Below are positions 8,763-17,961 of a stretch of 59,327 nt of DNA, in pieces. The notes under the pieces are model-generated. The model was given only the letters and a program-made list of their open reading frames with translations. It had not been told where the DNA came from and did no database searches. The stretch comes from an uncultured Oscillospiraceae bacterium. GTDB taxonomy: Bacteria > Bacillota > Clostridia > Oscillospirales > Ruminococcaceae. Position 1 is the stretch's first letter, and each line of letters opens with the position of its first letter. The translations under genes were made by a program, and so were the position numbers. The DNA is taken from positions 1-59,327 of the forward strand of contig CAJUHS010000015.1 in NCBI GenBank assembly GCA_910586535.1, given 5' to 3'.

Positions 8763-10292
8763 TTATACTATGCTCTCGCCGCGTATCGCCTTTGAAACGC
8801 CGTTTGCGGCGAACAGCAGGATAACGCTGACAATGGACTTGACCATGCCCACTACTGTAGACAGCGGGATAAGTCCGGAACCGATACCGAGATTGTAAAC
8901 GTAAAGGTCGAGAACCTGAATCTGTTCACGGTTTACTGCGTTGGAGAATACCAAATACTGATCCATGCCGTTTGAAAGAATGTTTGCAATGGACATCAGC
9001 AAAAGTACGCAGTAGGTTGGTATAAGTTCGGGAACGGTTATGTACCACATTCTGGCAAACCTGCCCGCTCCGTCAACTGTGGCAGCCTCAAAAAGTCCCT
9101 GGTCGATACCGGAGATCGCAGCTATATAAATTATCGCGCTCCAGCCCACGCCTTTCCAAAGACCCCATGCAAGCATTTTCAGCCACATATGACCGCTTTC
9201 CATAAGGTAGTTTGTGGAAACAGTCGGATCATTGGGATTCATGCTGTTTATCATGGTGTTGATAAAACCGTCCGTGGAGAATATCGCAAGCGCAAGAGCG
9301 TAAACCAGTACCCAGCTTATGAAGTTGGGTATCGTGGTAAATGTCTGGACAATACGTCTGAAATGGGTGTTTTTGATCTCAGAAAGGAAGATAGCAAAAG
9401 CCATAGGCACCCAGCTTGTAAGGATACCAAGACCGCTCATTGCAAGAGTGTTTTTCATAACTGTCATGATGTCCTTTTTGGTAGCCGCGGTTTTGAAAAT
9501 TTCTGTGAACCATTTAAAACCCACAAATTTTTCCATTGACAGCGTTTCGCCGGACTTATAGTCGAAGAAAGCGTATCTCCAGCCGTACAGAGGCAGATAA
9601 CTGAACACAAACGCAAGAGCGATTATAGGGAGCATCATAAGGAACAGCCTGAATTTAGGCTCCATTTCCATGCCGACGCCCTCTTCGGGTTTTGGCACAA
9701 GGAAAAAGTTTACAATTGAGAAAGCTATATAGATCGCTCCGATTGCAATGTAAATATACATTACGTTCGGACGCATAAGCTTCATATCGTCAAATTTTCC
9801 AGCAGCATAGGAATCGTTTATAAGACCGTTCAGAATGGGGTTGATTCCCAGCACGCCCCAAAGTTCGACAATGCCTGCTGCAAGAGTAAAGAAACAGCCA
9901 AGCTTTTTCATTTTCCTGTTGCCCAGCGACATACATCCGCCGGCAATCGCTATTACCGAGGCAATAATTATAAGCACGGCACAAAAGCTCAGGCTCTTGA
10001 AAGCGGGTTCAATCCACACCTGCCTTTTAAGCACCGCCTTAAAGGTGCTCAGCATAGACTTATACGAAACAGCGCAGGTGAAAAGGGACATATTTCCGTT
10101 GATATTCTGACTTATTCTGACAGCGTTGAAAGTCGGAAAAAACAAAGCGAAAACATTAACTGCTATAGCACAGCGCATTATCCAGTACAGCACATCGGCT
10201 GTTTTTTCGGTAACCGTTTTCGGTTTAAAAACTTTTTTATTTTTATTGATGAGTTTACTTTCCGGTTCCGCATATGCGGTATTGCCTGCCAT
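8763..10292 (-). CDS. LplB-type sugar ABC permease with ~190-residue membrane N-terminal extension
   Basis: 509-residue permease from the preferred ATG at 10292; TTG/GTG starts upstream would add up to 16 residues and AAAGGA lies 12 bases before the ATG. The C-terminal two thirds are a normal LplB permease, starting near KFRLFLMMLPIIALAFVFSYLPLYG, with EAA loop GLFEAATVDGAGRFARMWYI. The N-terminal part adds about four extra membrane helices (for example FCAVLIIIASVIAIAGG and VMYIYIAIGAIYIAFSIVNF) that ordinary LplB proteins of about 300-320 residues lack. It is the first gene of the second importer operon. The extension's role is unknown; it could contact the YesL-type partner. Confidence 0.88.
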   Translation of the reverse strand: MAGNTAYAEPESKLINKNKKVFKPKTVTEKTADVLYWIMRCAIAVNVFALFFPTFNAVRISQNINGNMSLFTCAVSYKSMLSTFKAVLKRQVWIEPAFKSLSFCAVLIIIASVIAIAGGCMSLGNRKMKKLGCFFTLAAGIVELWGVLGINPILNGLINDSYAAGKFDDMKLMRPNVMYIYIAIGAIYIAFSIVNFFLVPKPEEGVGMEMEPKFRLFLMMLPIIALAFVFSYLPLYGWRYAFFDYKSGETLSMEKFVGFKWFTEIFKTAATKKDIMTVMKNTLAMSGLGILTSWVPMAFAIFLSEIKNTHFRRIVQTFTTIPNFISWVLVYALALAIFSTDGFINTMINSMNPNDPTVSTNYLMESGHMWLKMLAWGLWKGVGWSAIIYIAAISGIDQGLFEAATVDGAGRFARMWYITVPELIPTYCVLLLMSIANILSNGMDQYLVFSNAVNREQIQVLDLYVYNLGIGSGLIPLSTVVGMVKSIVSVILLFAANGVSKAIRGESIV

Positions 10293-10363
10293 TTTATCAA
10301 TCAGTCCTTTCACAAAGAACCGCAGTCCGTTAGGTAACAAAACCGCGTCCCTAAAGTATCGGA

Positions 10364-10390
10364 CTGCCGCAAACCGTGTTTTTGCGGCAG
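10364..10390. promoter_or_regulatory. Stem-loop in gap between secreted protein and permease genes
   Basis: Perfect 10-bp inverted repeat (10364-10373 with 10381-10390, seven-base loop). It lies between the end of the secreted-protein gene and the start of the permease gene, both leftward. No U-run follows on either strand, so partial termination or mRNA end protection is more likely than full termination. Confidence 0.45.
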
Positions 10391-10438
10391 CGACAGCCCG
10401 AGAACATCAATACTGAATTAAATCAAAAGAATCGGAAA

Positions 10439-11167
10439 TTACTTTCTCTTTCTGGATACTACAGCAACAACGCCTGCAACAGCGATAGCGGAAGCCATAG
10501 CGGCAACGGGAACGTTTCCTGTTGAAGCGGAAGTTGTGGGAGCTGTATCTGCCGCGGGTGCGGAAGTATCAGCTGCTGCGTCATCTGCGGGAGCGGCAGC
10601 GCCTGCGCCCATACCGGAAACTGTAAATTCCATTTCAACGGAGCTCGAAGGCATTACATAAGCAAACAGACCGTCCTCCTTGCCGAGGTCGTCATTCCAG
10701 ATGTTGATAGCCATGGGGTTCATATAAGTTGTTTCATCGGGGCTGATGTAAGCATCGTCAAATGTGTACTTGGTCTGACCGTCAATAATAACTTTAACGT
10801 CGCTTATAGTTGCTCCCAATTCGATAGGGATATCAGTGGACACGAACAAAAGGCTGAATCTTTCCTCTTCGCTGAGGTCTGCGCCTGTAAGGGAAACCTT
10901 GTAAGTTCCATCGCCTGTGATCTCAACATCTGTGAAAGTACCGGAAATATCTGCGGGTGCTCCGTCCTTGCTGAGGCTGTCGAAGCTATCGTAAGCGTCT
11001 TTTCCGAAGCTTCCGTCATTCCAAGCATTTCTGAATATCCAGCTTGGATTTGTCTGAACGCCGAGGTAAGCGTGGTAAGTGTCTGCTGCGGAAACAGGCA
11101 TGGAAACAAATGCAGAAATAGCCATAGCTGTTGCGGCGATCACGCCGAAAATTCTCGATTTCTTCAT
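10439..11167 (-). CDS. Secreted protein with C-terminal membrane anchor, function unknown
   Basis: 242 residues. A clear signal peptide (cleavage probably after SMPVSAA, near residue 28) leads to a globular region of about 150 residues rich in Asp, Gly and aromatics (AYLGVQTNPSWIFRNAW), then a low-complexity Ala/Asp/Thr linker and a C-terminal hydrophobic segment ending VVSRKRK. The stretch STGN just before that segment resembles the degenerate T-G sorting signals often seen in ruminococcal surface proteins, so it is probably held at the cell surface. The globular part could be a carbohydrate-binding module, suggested only by context. RBS GGAGAAG precedes the start. Confidence 0.75.
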   Translation of the reverse strand: MKKSRIFGVIAATAMAISAFVSMPVSAADTYHAYLGVQTNPSWIFRNAWNDGSFGKDAYDSFDSLSKDGAPADISGTFTDVEITGDGTYKVSLTGADLSEEERFSLLFVSTDIPIELGATISDVKVIIDGQTKYTFDDAYISPDETTYMNPMAINIWNDDLGKEDGLFAYVMPSSSVEMEFTVSGMGAGAAAPADDAAADTSAPAADTAPTTSASTGNVPVAAMASAIAVAGVVAVVSRKRK

Positions 11168-11500
11168 AATTCATCTTCTCCTTATCATCAGGATTCACAA
11201 TGTAATCAATTACAATTACATTTAAATCCATTCATTATTAACAATTTTAATATAAATTTTCCCAGATGTCAATTGTCGTTTTAACCAAATACATACATCT
11301 CTTTATGGAAATTCACACAAAAACTGCCATGCCAAATATTGCCGCCGCATTAATTTGCGTCAGCAGCTTTTGCGTTGAGCATATCGGTTTACTCTCAATA
11401 TAAAATATGTATAAAAAATCAGACAAACAGCCGAAGAATTCAACTTTATTTTTGCGGCTTTGTACAGACTTTTCGTCTGCATTTTAATATAATTTTTATA
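11168..11500. other. Intergenic region without a gene
   Basis: AT-rich 333 bases between the SDR gene (ending at 11501) and the start of the secreted-protein gene. It should contain the promoter of the secreted-protein gene and the end of the SDR transcript. I see no tRNA, riboswitch or convincing terminator. Confidence 0.5.
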
Positions 11501-12253
11501 TTACTTTCCATACGGACTGTCAAATTCTCTTTCCGCCTTTGCGACGGCTTCTTCAAGAGTAAGACCCGTAAAATACGGCGCGTTAAGGTAACGTCCGGAC
11601 TTTTTATCATCTACAAAAGCGCCCACGGCAATTCCCGGTACAGCGCTTTCCGGAGCGTTTGGAGCGTGCGGTCCGCCAAGGTCTGTTCTGCACCAGCCCG
11701 GGTCGGTAAGATTTATCATCACGTCCGTTCCCTCAACTTTTGAACCTAAATCTATAGTAATCTTGTCCAACGCCGCCTTGCTTGCAGAATAACCTGCCTG
11801 TTCAGGCTCAAGACGTATCCCGCTTGTAGTATTTACTATCCTGCCGAAGCCCCGCGCTATCATTTTAGGCATAAAATGATAGCAGATCATAGCGGGAGCT
11901 ATTGTGTTTATCTTAAAGCTTTCCGTATAATCGGAAACAGGGGTCTTGAAGTAATCTGTGCGGTACGCTATCTGCATGCCCGCGTTGTTGAGTACGATAT
12001 CCACCTCCGTACCCATACGATCTATCTCGTCAAGCATAGCCTGCACGCTGTCCAAATCGGAAAGCTCTGCCTCGACTGAAAAAGCCTTGATTCCCATAGC
12101 CTTTACTTCTCCGAGCAGTTTTTCGCAATGCTCCTTTTTTCTGCTGTGAAGTATAAGGTTGCAGCCCTGCTCTGCCATGAATTTTGCGGTAAGACTGCCT
12201 ATTCCTCTTGACGCGCCTGTAATAAACGCCCATTTATCTCTTACCTGTACCAT
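11501..12253 (-). CDS. Short-chain dehydrogenase/reductase (SDR)
   Basis: 250-residue classical SDR. The nucleotide-binding motif TGASRGIG is at residues 12-19, NNAG follows near residue 90, and the catalytic YxxxK appears as YSASK near residue 155, with TTSG supplying the Ser. It is an NAD(P)-dependent oxidoreductase; the substrate is not evident. Its ATG overlaps the stop of the upstream epimerase gene by one base (TAATG), so the two are translationally coupled and may act in one pathway. An AraC-family gene is divergent from the pair. Confidence 0.9.
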   Translation of the reverse strand: MVQVRDKWAFITGASRGIGSLTAKFMAEQGCNLILHSRKKEHCEKLLGEVKAMGIKAFSVEAELSDLDSVQAMLDEIDRMGTEVDIVLNNAGMQIAYRTDYFKTPVSDYTESFKINTIAPAMICYHFMPKMIARGFGRIVNTTSGIRLEPEQAGYSASKAALDKITIDLGSKVEGTDVMINLTDPGWCRTDLGGPHAPNAPESAVPGIAVGAFVDDKKSGRYLNAPYFTGLTLEEAVAKAEREFDSPYGK

Positions 12254-13266
12254 TATAAAATCTCCTTTTTAGCATTTTCAAGCGCAGCGATCACTTTATC
12301 GCACCACTTGTCAAATTCATCATCTTCGACCTGACATTCCTTGTGCAAAAGTACATAATTCAATGTATTTCGTATACCCTCGTCAAATCTGATCTTAAAT
12401 CTGAAGCCGGGTACCGCTCTTTTAAGCTTGCTGTTGTCAAAAACTGCGGAATTAGCTTTATCGCCTATAAGACTTCCGGTAAAGTCATAATCGCTTACCG
12501 ACGCAAGAAATTCCGACGACGCGTAATACGGCTTGAATTCTGCTCCCAGGCAGTCGGCTATGGTCTTATAGATCTGATTCCATGTAAGGGCTTCATCTGA
12601 GGTGATATGAAATGCCTCGCCTATGGCTCGGGGATTTCCAAGCAGTCCAATAAAGCCCTTGGCAAAATCTCTGCTGTCGGTCATAGTCCAGAGAGAAGTA
12701 CCGTCTCCGTGTATTATAACGGGCTTTCCCTCAAGCATACGCTTTATTACCTGCCAGCTTCCATTTCTTCCGTGAACTCCCAAAGGTACCGAGGTTTCAC
12801 AGTAGGTGTGGCTCGGTCTCACTATCGTAACGGGAAAACCCTCTTCCCTGTACAGCTTCATTAGGTATTCTTCGCACTGTATTTTGTTTCTGGAATACTC
12901 CCAGAAAGGGTTGGCAAGAGCAGTACCCTCGGTAATAATATGATCCGGGACAGGTTTATTGTACGCAGAAGCTGAACTTATATAAACAAACTGCTTAGTC
13001 CTGCCGCCGAAAAGGCGGTAATCCCGTTCAAGCTGCGGACGGACAAATCCGATAAATTCGCATACCGCGTCGAACTTCATTTCGCCGAGCTGCTCCGAAA
13101 CAAGCTTCTCGTCGTTTATATCCGCCTTGATAAATTTAATATGAGACTGGAGCTTATCGTTTGTGTTACCGCGGTTAATAATGTAAAGTTCGTGCCCGCT
13201 GTCGGCAAGACAGTGCGAAACAGCGGTGCTTATAGTTCCCGTTCCGCCTATTATCAGTATTCTCAT
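12253..13266 (-). CDS. NAD-dependent epimerase/dehydratase family protein
   Basis: 337-residue extended SDR. The Rossmann glycine motif GGTGTIS is at residues 7-13. A Ser-rich strand followed by Y-N-K-P (SSASAYNKPVPDH) occupies the active-site region, and the second motif YSRNKIQCEEYL provides a YxxxK. It resembles isoflavone-reductase-like or sugar-nucleotide epimerases; substrate unknown. It is the first gene of a two-gene operon with the SDR downstream, divergent from the AraC-type regulator across about 200 bases. Confidence 0.88.
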   Translation of the reverse strand: MRILIIGGTGTISTAVSHCLADSGHELYIINRGNTNDKLQSHIKFIKADINDEKLVSEQLGEMKFDAVCEFIGFVRPQLERDYRLFGGRTKQFVYISSASAYNKPVPDHIITEGTALANPFWEYSRNKIQCEEYLMKLYREEGFPVTIVRPSHTYCETSVPLGVHGRNGSWQVIKRMLEGKPVIIHGDGTSLWTMTDSRDFAKGFIGLLGNPRAIGEAFHITSDEALTWNQIYKTIADCLGAEFKPYYASSEFLASVSDYDFTGSLIGDKANSAVFDNSKLKRAVPGFRFKIRFDEGIRNTLNYVLLHKECQVEDDEFDKWCDKVIAALENAKKEIL

Positions 13267-13464
13267 TTCTGACAGTCCTTTCCTAAAAACTATAAATTTA
13301 TACCGGCGTAAGCAAGTTTACAGATATCGTAAATTCTTACTTCAACATTTTCAGCATAAGCTGTAAACCCGATTAAATTTACAATTCAGTATAGCATTTT
13401 GTTATTAAACGTGCTATAATGTTTATACAGAAAAAATTGTAAAAATCTATTTTGAGGTGCTGTA
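13267..13464. promoter_or_regulatory. Divergent promoter region, epimerase operon / araC-type gene
   Basis: 198 AT-rich bases between divergent genes. For the rightward araC-type gene a good -10 box TATAAT lies at 13415-13420; no consensus -35 is visible at the right spacing, which is common for activator-dependent promoters. A GAGG site precedes the regulator's ATG. Confidence 0.5.
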
Positions 13465-14334
13465 ATGAGCGGACTTTTTGAAAAAAGCGATTCCTTGAAT
13501 ACGCCTATCGAATGCTTCGTCTTTGACGCCGGACAAAATATTTTTCCCGTAAAGCCCCACTGGCATTATTTTGCAGAATTTATTTATATGCTGGATGGAC
13601 GGGCGGAAATGCGCTGCGGAGACTGCTCCTATATTCTGAATAAGGGAGAGACGATAATTTTTCATCCATCGGCGGTACATTCCATATATCCTGCGGACAG
13701 CTGTCTGCCGGTATATGCCGTGCTGAAATTCGACATAAACAGATTTAACCTTACTCCGGCATATGCGCCGAAGCTGAGGGATATTTTTAAATATGCCGAA
13801 AAAAACGGAATGAAAATATTATTTAACCGCGAAGTTTCGGAAAAAATTGAGTGCGGCAGGATATGGACGGCGTGCCTGTCGGAATTTAACAACTATAAAT
13901 ACGGCAGAGATCTTGTTCTGCAAGCAAACATTTACGAACTTCTTATGAATATAATACGCCTGTGGCTTGCTGATGGAATGATAATTGACAGCCGTCTCAT
14001 TCCACGCGCGGAAGATTATGTAATAGAAAACATAACCGAATATATCGATCTTTTTCTGTCCGAAAATCTTCGCGCAGCGGACATTGCAGAGCAGTGCGGT
14101 CTGAGCTATTCCTGCTTTGCCAAAAAATTCCGCGAGCAGTATGGCATGAGCTGCAAGCAATATATAGAGCGGATGCGGCTTTACAAAGCGGAAGAATTTC
14201 TTGTATTTACCGATTTCGATCTTAATTATATCAGTCAGGAAACTGGATTTTCCGATTGCAGCCACCTTATAAAAAGCTTTAAGAAATATAAGGGGGTTAC
14301 TCCCAAACAGTTCAGGACAAGCAGACGGTCATGA
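13465..14334 (+). CDS. AraC-family transcriptional regulator
   Basis: 289 residues. An N-terminal cupin-like sensing region (KPHWHYFAEFIYMLDGRAEMRCGD, GETIIFHPSAVHSIYP) is followed by a C-terminal double HTH of about 100 residues (LRAADIAEQCGLSYSCFAKKF and LNYISQETGFSDCSHLIKSF, then PKQFR). It probably activates the divergent epimerase-SDR operon in response to a small, perhaps sugar-like, effector. It is followed by a bidirectional terminator before the chemoreceptor gene. Confidence 0.92.
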   Translation: MSGLFEKSDSLNTPIECFVFDAGQNIFPVKPHWHYFAEFIYMLDGRAEMRCGDCSYILNKGETIIFHPSAVHSIYPADSCLPVYAVLKFDINRFNLTPAYAPKLRDIFKYAEKNGMKILFNREVSEKIECGRIWTACLSEFNNYKYGRDLVLQANIYELLMNIIRLWLADGMIIDSRLIPRAEDYVIENITEYIDLFLSENLRAADIAEQCGLSYSCFAKKFREQYGMSCKQYIERMRLYKAEEFLVFTDFDLNYISQETGFSDCSHLIKSFKKYKGVTPKQFRTSRRS

Positions 14335-14451
14335 CCTGTTTGTAATAACATACCGACTGTGTTAAGGAAAACGTGACAATAGATTTTGATGCAGCTTACT
14401 GAAAGCGTAGCGGCTTCTATGTCAGGCAATGGCTTTAAAAATACATATAAA

Positions 14452-14488
14452 AACCTGTTCAAACGAATAAAGTTTAAACAGGTTTTTT
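14452..14488. terminator. Bidirectional terminator between araC-type and chemoreceptor genes
   Basis: Stem 14452-14459 with 14477-14484 and a T-run to 14488; it separates two convergent genes. Confidence 0.8.
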
Positions 14489-14513
14489 GATAAATAAATC
14501 ATATACAGTAATT

Positions 14514-16526
14514 TTAAACGTGAAACTGCTCCATAAGGTTATCGAGCAATTCCGCCTGTGTGGATAACTCCTTTGCGGCGAAAGCGCTTTCTTCGGCAGT
14601 TTGAGAGCTGTTGTTTGCGATCTCGCCGATTTCCGTGATTTCATCATTTATTTGCCTGATCATTTTTGTCTGGTCTTCACTTGAAACGGCAATAATATCA
14701 ATAATCCTTTTTACCTCTGACGCATAATTTCCAAGCTCGTTCATTGCCTCAGAAGTACTGTCTGTAATTTTCACACCCTCGTTGACTGCTTTTACTGACT
14801 GCTGTATCAGCAAATTACTGTCCTTTGCCGCCGCCGTTGATTTCAATGCAAGCATTCGCACCTCGTCTGCCACAACTGCAAATCCCTTGCCGGCTGCTCC
14901 GGCTCTTGCGGCTTCGATAGACGCGTTAAGGGCAAGTATATTGGTCTGCTGTGAAATATCTTCAATGGTTTTAATTATGTCGTTGATTTTTTGAGATGTT
15001 TCCTTGATATTGTTCATTGCGTTTGAAAGACTTGTCATCTTATCATTGGCATTTCCGACGTATTCAAATGTCTTACCCATAAGTTCGTGAGCTTCAGCGC
15101 AGCTCTCCGCATTTTCACCGACGGTTTTGTCGATCTCATGCATACTTTCCGCAAGATTGTCGATAGCCGCGCTCTGCTGGGTACTGCCGCTTGAAAGCTC
15201 TGAGGCTCCGTCCGCGACCTGCTGTGAGCTTGCGTCCACATTTTTTGCCGCTTCGGTAATATCATTTACAAGCAGCTTCAGGCTTTTGCTGATCGTATCT
15301 ATATACGAATGCAGCGCAGCAAGTTCACCCACATAAAATTCCTTGTTTTTTTCCGTATCAACCGCAAGATTTCCCTTTGCGATTTCACCGAGTATACGCC
15401 CTGTATCGGAAAGCGACCTATCAAGGATTCCGCATAGATCGTTTACCGCAGAAGCGATTTGACCTATTTCGTCATGTCTGTGAACGTATTTTTTTAAATT
15501 ATCTGCGGCGGATATATCCAATTTGCCAAGCCTTAATATAGATTTTTCCAGAATCATGAGTTCCCGGCTCGTTTGGCGCGTGAAGAAGTATGTAACCATC
15601 AGAATAATAACCGCAATGCAGAGGCAGACGACACCCAAAACGATTCTAACAATCTTTACATCGTTGTAAACTTCTCCGTAGCTGTCCTTTAAAATAAAGA
15701 GCCAATCCCTGTCGGCAATATAACTGTAGCTGAGCAGATAACGAGCATTATCGCTGTCATAATATGAATATTCACCGACAATTTCTTCACCTGCCTTTAC
15801 GCGGTCGATCAGCTCACGGCAGCCTTTATCGTCAGTGATCGTATTTATAAGCTCAGACCTCGTATTATAAATATATAAACCGGTTTCTACATCAAGAAGT
15901 ATATAACGGCAGTTCGGCAGCCTGTCTATTGTAAGCTCTCCAAGCACCTGCATGATCTGATCGGCATAGACCGCACAGCCGACGTATCCTATACAGTTTT
16001 CTCCTTCAAAAACAGGATAATACATTGAAATAACCATATTTCCGGTACCGGGAGAGATCATTACCCCGAAATTGGACAGCTTATCTTTTACAAATACCGT
16101 ACTTCTGAACCAATCTATCGTATCATCGCCGCGTGTATATATTCCGACAACATCCTCTGACGTATGGGTAAGTACGTGCGTGTCAGTATCGGCAATATAT
16201 ATTCCCTCAAATATTTTCTTTTCGTCGGAGTAATTTTTCGTATACTGCTGTGCACTTTTTTGCAGCTCTGCGTCGCCGGGAGAAAGCAAAAGCTCCCGGA
16301 CCTGGCTTCCCAGCGAAAAGGTTTTAAGACTTTCTTCGGCCGTCCGGATATAACTTTCTATTATTTCAGAACGGGACTTTACCACATCCGCCATCTGACT
16401 TTTGATATTACGGTTTACAATATCAGACGCAAAAAGCGATGCCATTATCCAAATTAAAAGCACCCCCAATACAGTCGGAATTGCAATATAAATGCTGATT
16501 CTTTTTGCAAATTTCATATTTTTCAT
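14514..16526 (-). CDS. Methyl-accepting chemotaxis protein with extracellular Cache domain
   Basis: 670-residue membrane receptor. Membrane helix 1 lies near residues 12-33. A large extracellular region of dCache type (about 35-285, with RYILLDVETGLYIYNT and RDWLFILKD) follows, then helix 2 near 292-316 and a HAMP region. The cytoplasmic signalling coiled coil contains the invariant hairpin (QQTNILALNASIEAARAG, then GKGFAVVADEVR). It senses a ligand outside the cell and controls the CheA kinase. The start has AGGAGG eight bases upstream. No other chemotaxis gene is nearby. A CIRCE operator lies about 300 bases upstream, which is unusual. Confidence 0.93.
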   Translation of the reverse strand: MKNMKFAKRISIYIAIPTVLGVLLIWIMASLFASDIVNRNIKSQMADVVKSRSEIIESYIRTAEESLKTFSLGSQVRELLLSPGDAELQKSAQQYTKNYSDEKKIFEGIYIADTDTHVLTHTSEDVVGIYTRGDDTIDWFRSTVFVKDKLSNFGVMISPGTGNMVISMYYPVFEGENCIGYVGCAVYADQIMQVLGELTIDRLPNCRYILLDVETGLYIYNTRSELINTITDDKGCRELIDRVKAGEEIVGEYSYYDSDNARYLLSYSYIADRDWLFILKDSYGEVYNDVKIVRIVLGVVCLCIAVIILMVTYFFTRQTSRELMILEKSILRLGKLDISAADNLKKYVHRHDEIGQIASAVNDLCGILDRSLSDTGRILGEIAKGNLAVDTEKNKEFYVGELAALHSYIDTISKSLKLLVNDITEAAKNVDASSQQVADGASELSSGSTQQSAAIDNLAESMHEIDKTVGENAESCAEAHELMGKTFEYVGNANDKMTSLSNAMNNIKETSQKINDIIKTIEDISQQTNILALNASIEAARAGAAGKGFAVVADEVRMLALKSTAAAKDSNLLIQQSVKAVNEGVKITDSTSEAMNELGNYASEVKRIIDIIAVSSEDQTKMIRQINDEITEIGEIANNSSQTAEESAFAAKELSTQAELLDNLMEQFHV

Positions 16527-16831
16527 TTTGGAAGCCTCCTAAAAACTTACAGATTATCCAAATTTAAAGTTTAGACTGCTTACTGCAGTCAAAAACAGTG
16601 AAAAATTTAGATATACTTTTATATTTTACAGTATTTTAAAAACGAAATATATTATAAATTTGATTTTTATATCAAAAATTTGCCGTTATTTTTTAGACTT
16701 GCAGTATAATATTTAAAAGCAATATGGACAGTTACACTCGCTTGGGTGAATTATTAAAATGATAACGCTAAAACTTTAATATATTTTAACAGTCAAAAGG
16801 AATGGTGCAAACCTCTTAAAATACAATAAAA
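16527..16831. other. Intergenic leader between CIRCE element and chemoreceptor gene
   Basis: 305 AT-rich bases without an open frame that I can support. If the promoter at the CIRCE element is active, this is the 5' untranslated leader of the chemoreceptor mRNA; otherwise it holds an unrecognised chemoreceptor promoter. I see no known riboswitch. Confidence 0.4.
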
Positions 16832-16858
16832 TTAGCACTCTTAAATTAAGAGTGCTAA
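16832..16858. promoter_or_regulatory. CIRCE element (HrcA operator)
   Basis: TTAGCACTC (16832-16840), nine bases, GAGTGCTAA (16850-16858): an exact match to the CIRCE consensus bound by the heat-shock repressor HrcA. The symmetry extends further, to 17 bp arms around one central base. On the minus strand a TATAAT (16871-16866) sits just upstream, so a transcript starting near 16858 would carry CIRCE at its 5' end, the usual arrangement, and would run towards the chemoreceptor gene. No -35 consensus is seen. CIRCE normally controls groESL, dnaK or hrcA, none of which is here. The perfect palindrome flanked by A/T runs could also act as a terminator. Confidence 0.85.
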
Positions 16859-16928
16859 TTTTTACATTATATACATATAAATATCATAAAATATACATTT
16901 AATGCAGTTATACTATAATTGACGACAG

Positions 16929-16956
16929 AAAAAGCCGCGGATTTAATATCCGCGGC
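16929..16956 (-). terminator. Terminator of ssrA
   Basis: Perfect 9-bp GC-rich stem (16934-16942 with 16948-16956) followed on the minus strand by five U, 26 bases beyond the CCA end of tmRNA. Confidence 0.88.
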
Positions 16957-16981
16957 GCCACAAAATATATGTGGGTTTAGC

Positions 16982-17331
16982 TGGTGGAGATGACGGGAAT
17001 CGAACCCGTGTCCGAAAACCTATCCGCACAACCTTCTACGAGCGTAGTTTGTCATTAACATTCCCTTGCCCAGCCGGGGACAAACACCCCGCAGGGTTCA
17101 GTAGCCTGCAATACACGTCAGGAACGCAGGCAATTTCCCGACGCGTTCACCGCTAATCGACGCCTGATCCGCCGCCGCGGTACTCGGCAGTCAGACGAGC
17201 AGCACTTAAGCGGCTGCTAATTCAAAATTATTGTTGTCGTCTAATTTTAAAACGGTGCCGTTTAAAGAGATGGCACAATCCTCTGCTCGCTTATCATGTT
17301 TCAAGATCCCCGTCGAAACCTTTACATCCCC
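16982..17331 (-). ncRNA. ssrA: Transfer-messenger RNA (tmRNA)
   Basis: 350-nt tmRNA that rescues stalled ribosomes together with SmpB. The 5' end GGGGAUG pairs with the 3' CAUCUCC before A-CCA; CCA is encoded at 16984-16982. The 3' T-arm (GGTTCGATTCCCGTCATC) and the 5' segment with TTTCGACGGGGATCTTGA are typical. The tag reading frame ends at a TAA at 17208-17206 and reads ...DNNNFELAAA; the resume codon is one of two adjacent GAC codons at 17241-17236. It lies about 100 bases downstream of smpB, in the same direction, and has its own terminator. Confidence 0.95.
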
Positions 17332-17434
17332 ATATTATAATTTAAAAAGAGATAATAGGTTAGAATCTAATCCCGATGCTTTTCTTGAATTTCTTACTGT
17401 ACGCAGGAATTTAAGAAGCAACACGGGAAATTTT

Positions 17435-17899
17435 TCAGTGGTTACGCTCCTTTACGGCGCGTTCAATATCTCTCTGAGCCGCTTTAGCAGCCATGTCGTC
17501 CCGCTTGTCGTGAAGCTTTTTGCCCTTGCACAGACCCACCTGCACCTTTACCATAGACCCTTTGAAATACACGGATATCGGTATCAGCGTAAGTCCCTCC
17601 TGCTTGACCTTGCCGAGAAACTGCATGATCTGCTTTTTGTGCATAAGCAGCCTGCGGACTCTCATCGGATCGCGGTTGAAAATATTTCCGTGATCGTACG
17701 GAGAAATATGCATACCCTTGACCCAAAGCTCTCCGTCGTCAACAGAGCACCAGCTGTCCTTGAGGTTCACACCTCCGCGGCGTATTGACTTGACCTCGGT
17801 ACCCACCAGCTCGATACCCGCTTCAAAGCTTTCAAGAATAAAATATTCATGCCTTGCCTTACGGTTTTCGGCTATGGTTTTAAAAGAAGTCTTGTCCAT
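17435..17899 (-). CDS. smpB: SsrA-binding protein SmpB
   Basis: 154-residue RNA-binding protein that places tmRNA in the ribosomal A site. Family motifs are visible: NRKARHEYFILESFEAGIEL, GTEVKSIRRGGVNLKDS and the basic C-terminal tail (KGKKLHDKRDDMAAKAAQRD) that probes the mRNA channel. The start at 17899 matches the family N-terminus; a longer frame upstream is not supported. Located directly upstream of ssrA. Confidence 0.96.
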   Translation of the reverse strand: MDKTSFKTIAENRKARHEYFILESFEAGIELVGTEVKSIRRGGVNLKDSWCSVDDGELWVKGMHISPYDHGNIFNRDPMRVRRLLMHKKQIMQFLGKVKQEGLTLIPISVYFKGSMVKVQVGLCKGKKLHDKRDDMAAKAAQRDIERAVKERNH

Positions 17900-17961
17900 A
17901 GAAAACGTCCCTTTCTTCAAGCGGTAACTTATTATACAGCATTTTATGCGGTTTGTCAAGC

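Noticed and set aside
16971..17788. Rightward open frames across ssrA and smpB
   Set aside because: They lie antisense to tmRNA and SmpB, whose identity is certain, and show no protein family.
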